A DNA stretch of 64,000 bases. Source: Phycisphaerales bacterium (GTDB lineage: Bacteria > Planctomycetota > Phycisphaerae > UBA1845 > Fen-1342). Location of the stretch: contig JADJXS010000001.1 of NCBI GenBank assembly GCA_016710275.1, positions 1,798,001 to 1,862,000 of the forward strand. Direction: 5' to 3'. The notes beneath the pieces were generated by a model, which saw nothing but the letters and a program-made list of their open reading frames with translations, had not been told where the DNA came from and did no database searches. Shown here piece by piece: positions 63,447 to 64,000 of this stretch (position 1 is its first letter; each line of letters opens with the position of its first letter). Both the position numbers and the translations under genes were made by a program.

Positions 63447-63531
63447 ACGGCGGCGCGCTGCGCGGGGCCGTTCGCACGTCGTGCGGGTCATTCCGCGTGC
63501 CGCGTGCGGCGGGAACCGCTATGATTCCGGG

Positions 63532-64000
63532 ATGAGCACGCGCCCGAACATTCTGATCGCCCCTTCTCTGCTGAACGCGGACTTCGGGCAGCTTGCCCGC
63601 GAGATCGCGTCCGTGGAGGCGGCAGGCGCGGAGTGGCTGCATCTCGACATCATGGACGGGCATTTCGTGCCGAATCTTTCGTTCGGCGTGCCGGTGGTCT
63701 CGTGCATCGACGAGTGCACCGACCTGTTCCTCGACACGCACCTGATGATCGCGGACCCGGGCAAGTTCGCGCCGGCGTTCGTCGAGGCCGGCGCAGACGG
63801 CATCACCTTTCACATCGAGGCGACACGCGAGCCGCGCGAACTGTGCCGACAGTTGCGCGACCTGGGCGTGCAGGTCGGCGTCGCGCTGAATCCGTCCACC
63901 CCCGCGGAGGCCGTGCTCGACATTCTCCCGCTGGTCGACCTGGTGCTGGTGATGACGGTGTGGCCGGGATTCGGCGGGCAATCGCTGATCGCCGACTGCC
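63532..64000 (+). CDS. rpe: Ribulose-phosphate 3-epimerase (3' end outside the window)
   Basis: 156 visible codons of a protein usually of about 220. IAPSLLNADFGQLAREIASV, LHLDIMDGHFVPNLSFG, THLMIADPGKFAPAFVEAGA and VMTVWPGFGGQS are diagnostic and include the metal-binding and catalytic Asp/His residues. It interconverts ribulose-5-P and xylulose-5-P. The frame continues past the end of the window. Confidence 0.95.
   Translation, partial: MSTRPNILIAPSLLNADFGQLAREIASVEAAGAEWLHLDIMDGHFVPNLSFGVPVVSCIDECTDLFLDTHLMIADPGKFAPAFVEAGADGITFHIEATREPRELCRQLRDLGVQVGVALNPSTPAEAVLDILPLVDLVLVMTVWPGFGGQSLIADC

Overview
The window is a GC-rich bacterial chromosome segment, most likely from a planctomycete of the Phycisphaerae type. 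Three secreted proteins end in paired dockerin/EF-hand-like repeats with the NFDIDPF signature. There are also prepilin-like proteins with a type IV leader, a divergent GroES-like protein, an FHA-protease next to a STAS protein, the futalosine menaquinone route, and a complete Gram-negative style flagellar rod and P/L-ring set. This placement rests on gene content; no rRNA is present.

Layout. 1-13.5 kb: housekeeping and envelope genes (TPR fragment, zinc-ribbon membrane proteins, DUF2167 protein, FHA-trypsin protein, STAS protein, a frameshifted S9 peptidase, GroES-like protein, OppF-type ATPase, SpoVR, a short MscS channel, a DUF2723 membrane glycosyltransferase-like protein). 14-16.7 kb: a prepilin-like protein and a lipoprotein hydrolase. 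17.0-22.1 kb: a 5.05-kb integrative element in the 3' end of tRNA-Tyr(GTA), carrying an HTH protein, an HTH-DUF3987 fusion broken by one frameshift, and a tyrosine recombinase. 22.2-24.4 kb: mqnC and mqnA. 24.6-26.7 kb: a large secreted protein with a pilin-like C-terminus. 26.7-34 kb (minus strand): fliL-fliN-fliO-fliP-fliQ-fliR-flhB-flhA. 34-39.2 kb: a secreted protein with a strong terminator, a PilT-type ATPase, and a four-gene Rieske/ferric-reductase-like operon. 39.5-43.6 kb: three dockerin-like proteins, the last with an 8-base G tract that breaks its signal peptide frame. 44-56.7 kb (plus strand): flgF, flgG, flgA, flgH, flgI, flgJ, flgN, flgK, flgL, fliW, csrA and flagellin, preceded by a sigma-54-like promoter. 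57-64 kb: a two-domain acyltransferase, mcsA-mcsB, cheD, an HDOD protein, pgk and the start of rpe.

How the genes fit together. The minus-strand flagellar block encodes the export apparatus and part of the switch. The plus-strand block encodes the rod, ring parts, hook-filament junction, chaperone and filament, plus the FliW-CsrA pair that controls flagellin translation. cheD and the HDOD gene fit a motility/signalling neighbourhood.

The most notable item is the integrative element. Its attachment core lies inside the coding 3' end of its own integrase gene. Joining the two ends, as in the excised circle, gives one uninterrupted frame of 493 codons whose last 64 or so residues are encoded at the opposite end of the integrated element. 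Integration therefore replaces the integrase tail with a read-through tail from the host tRNA and mqnC region. The element also carries a 65-bp inverted repeat and a 25-bp direct repeat near the two att sites. Three genes in the window (S9 peptidase, DUF3987, dockerin protein) are each broken by a single missing base in a G/C run, so sequence error must be excluded before biology is inferred.
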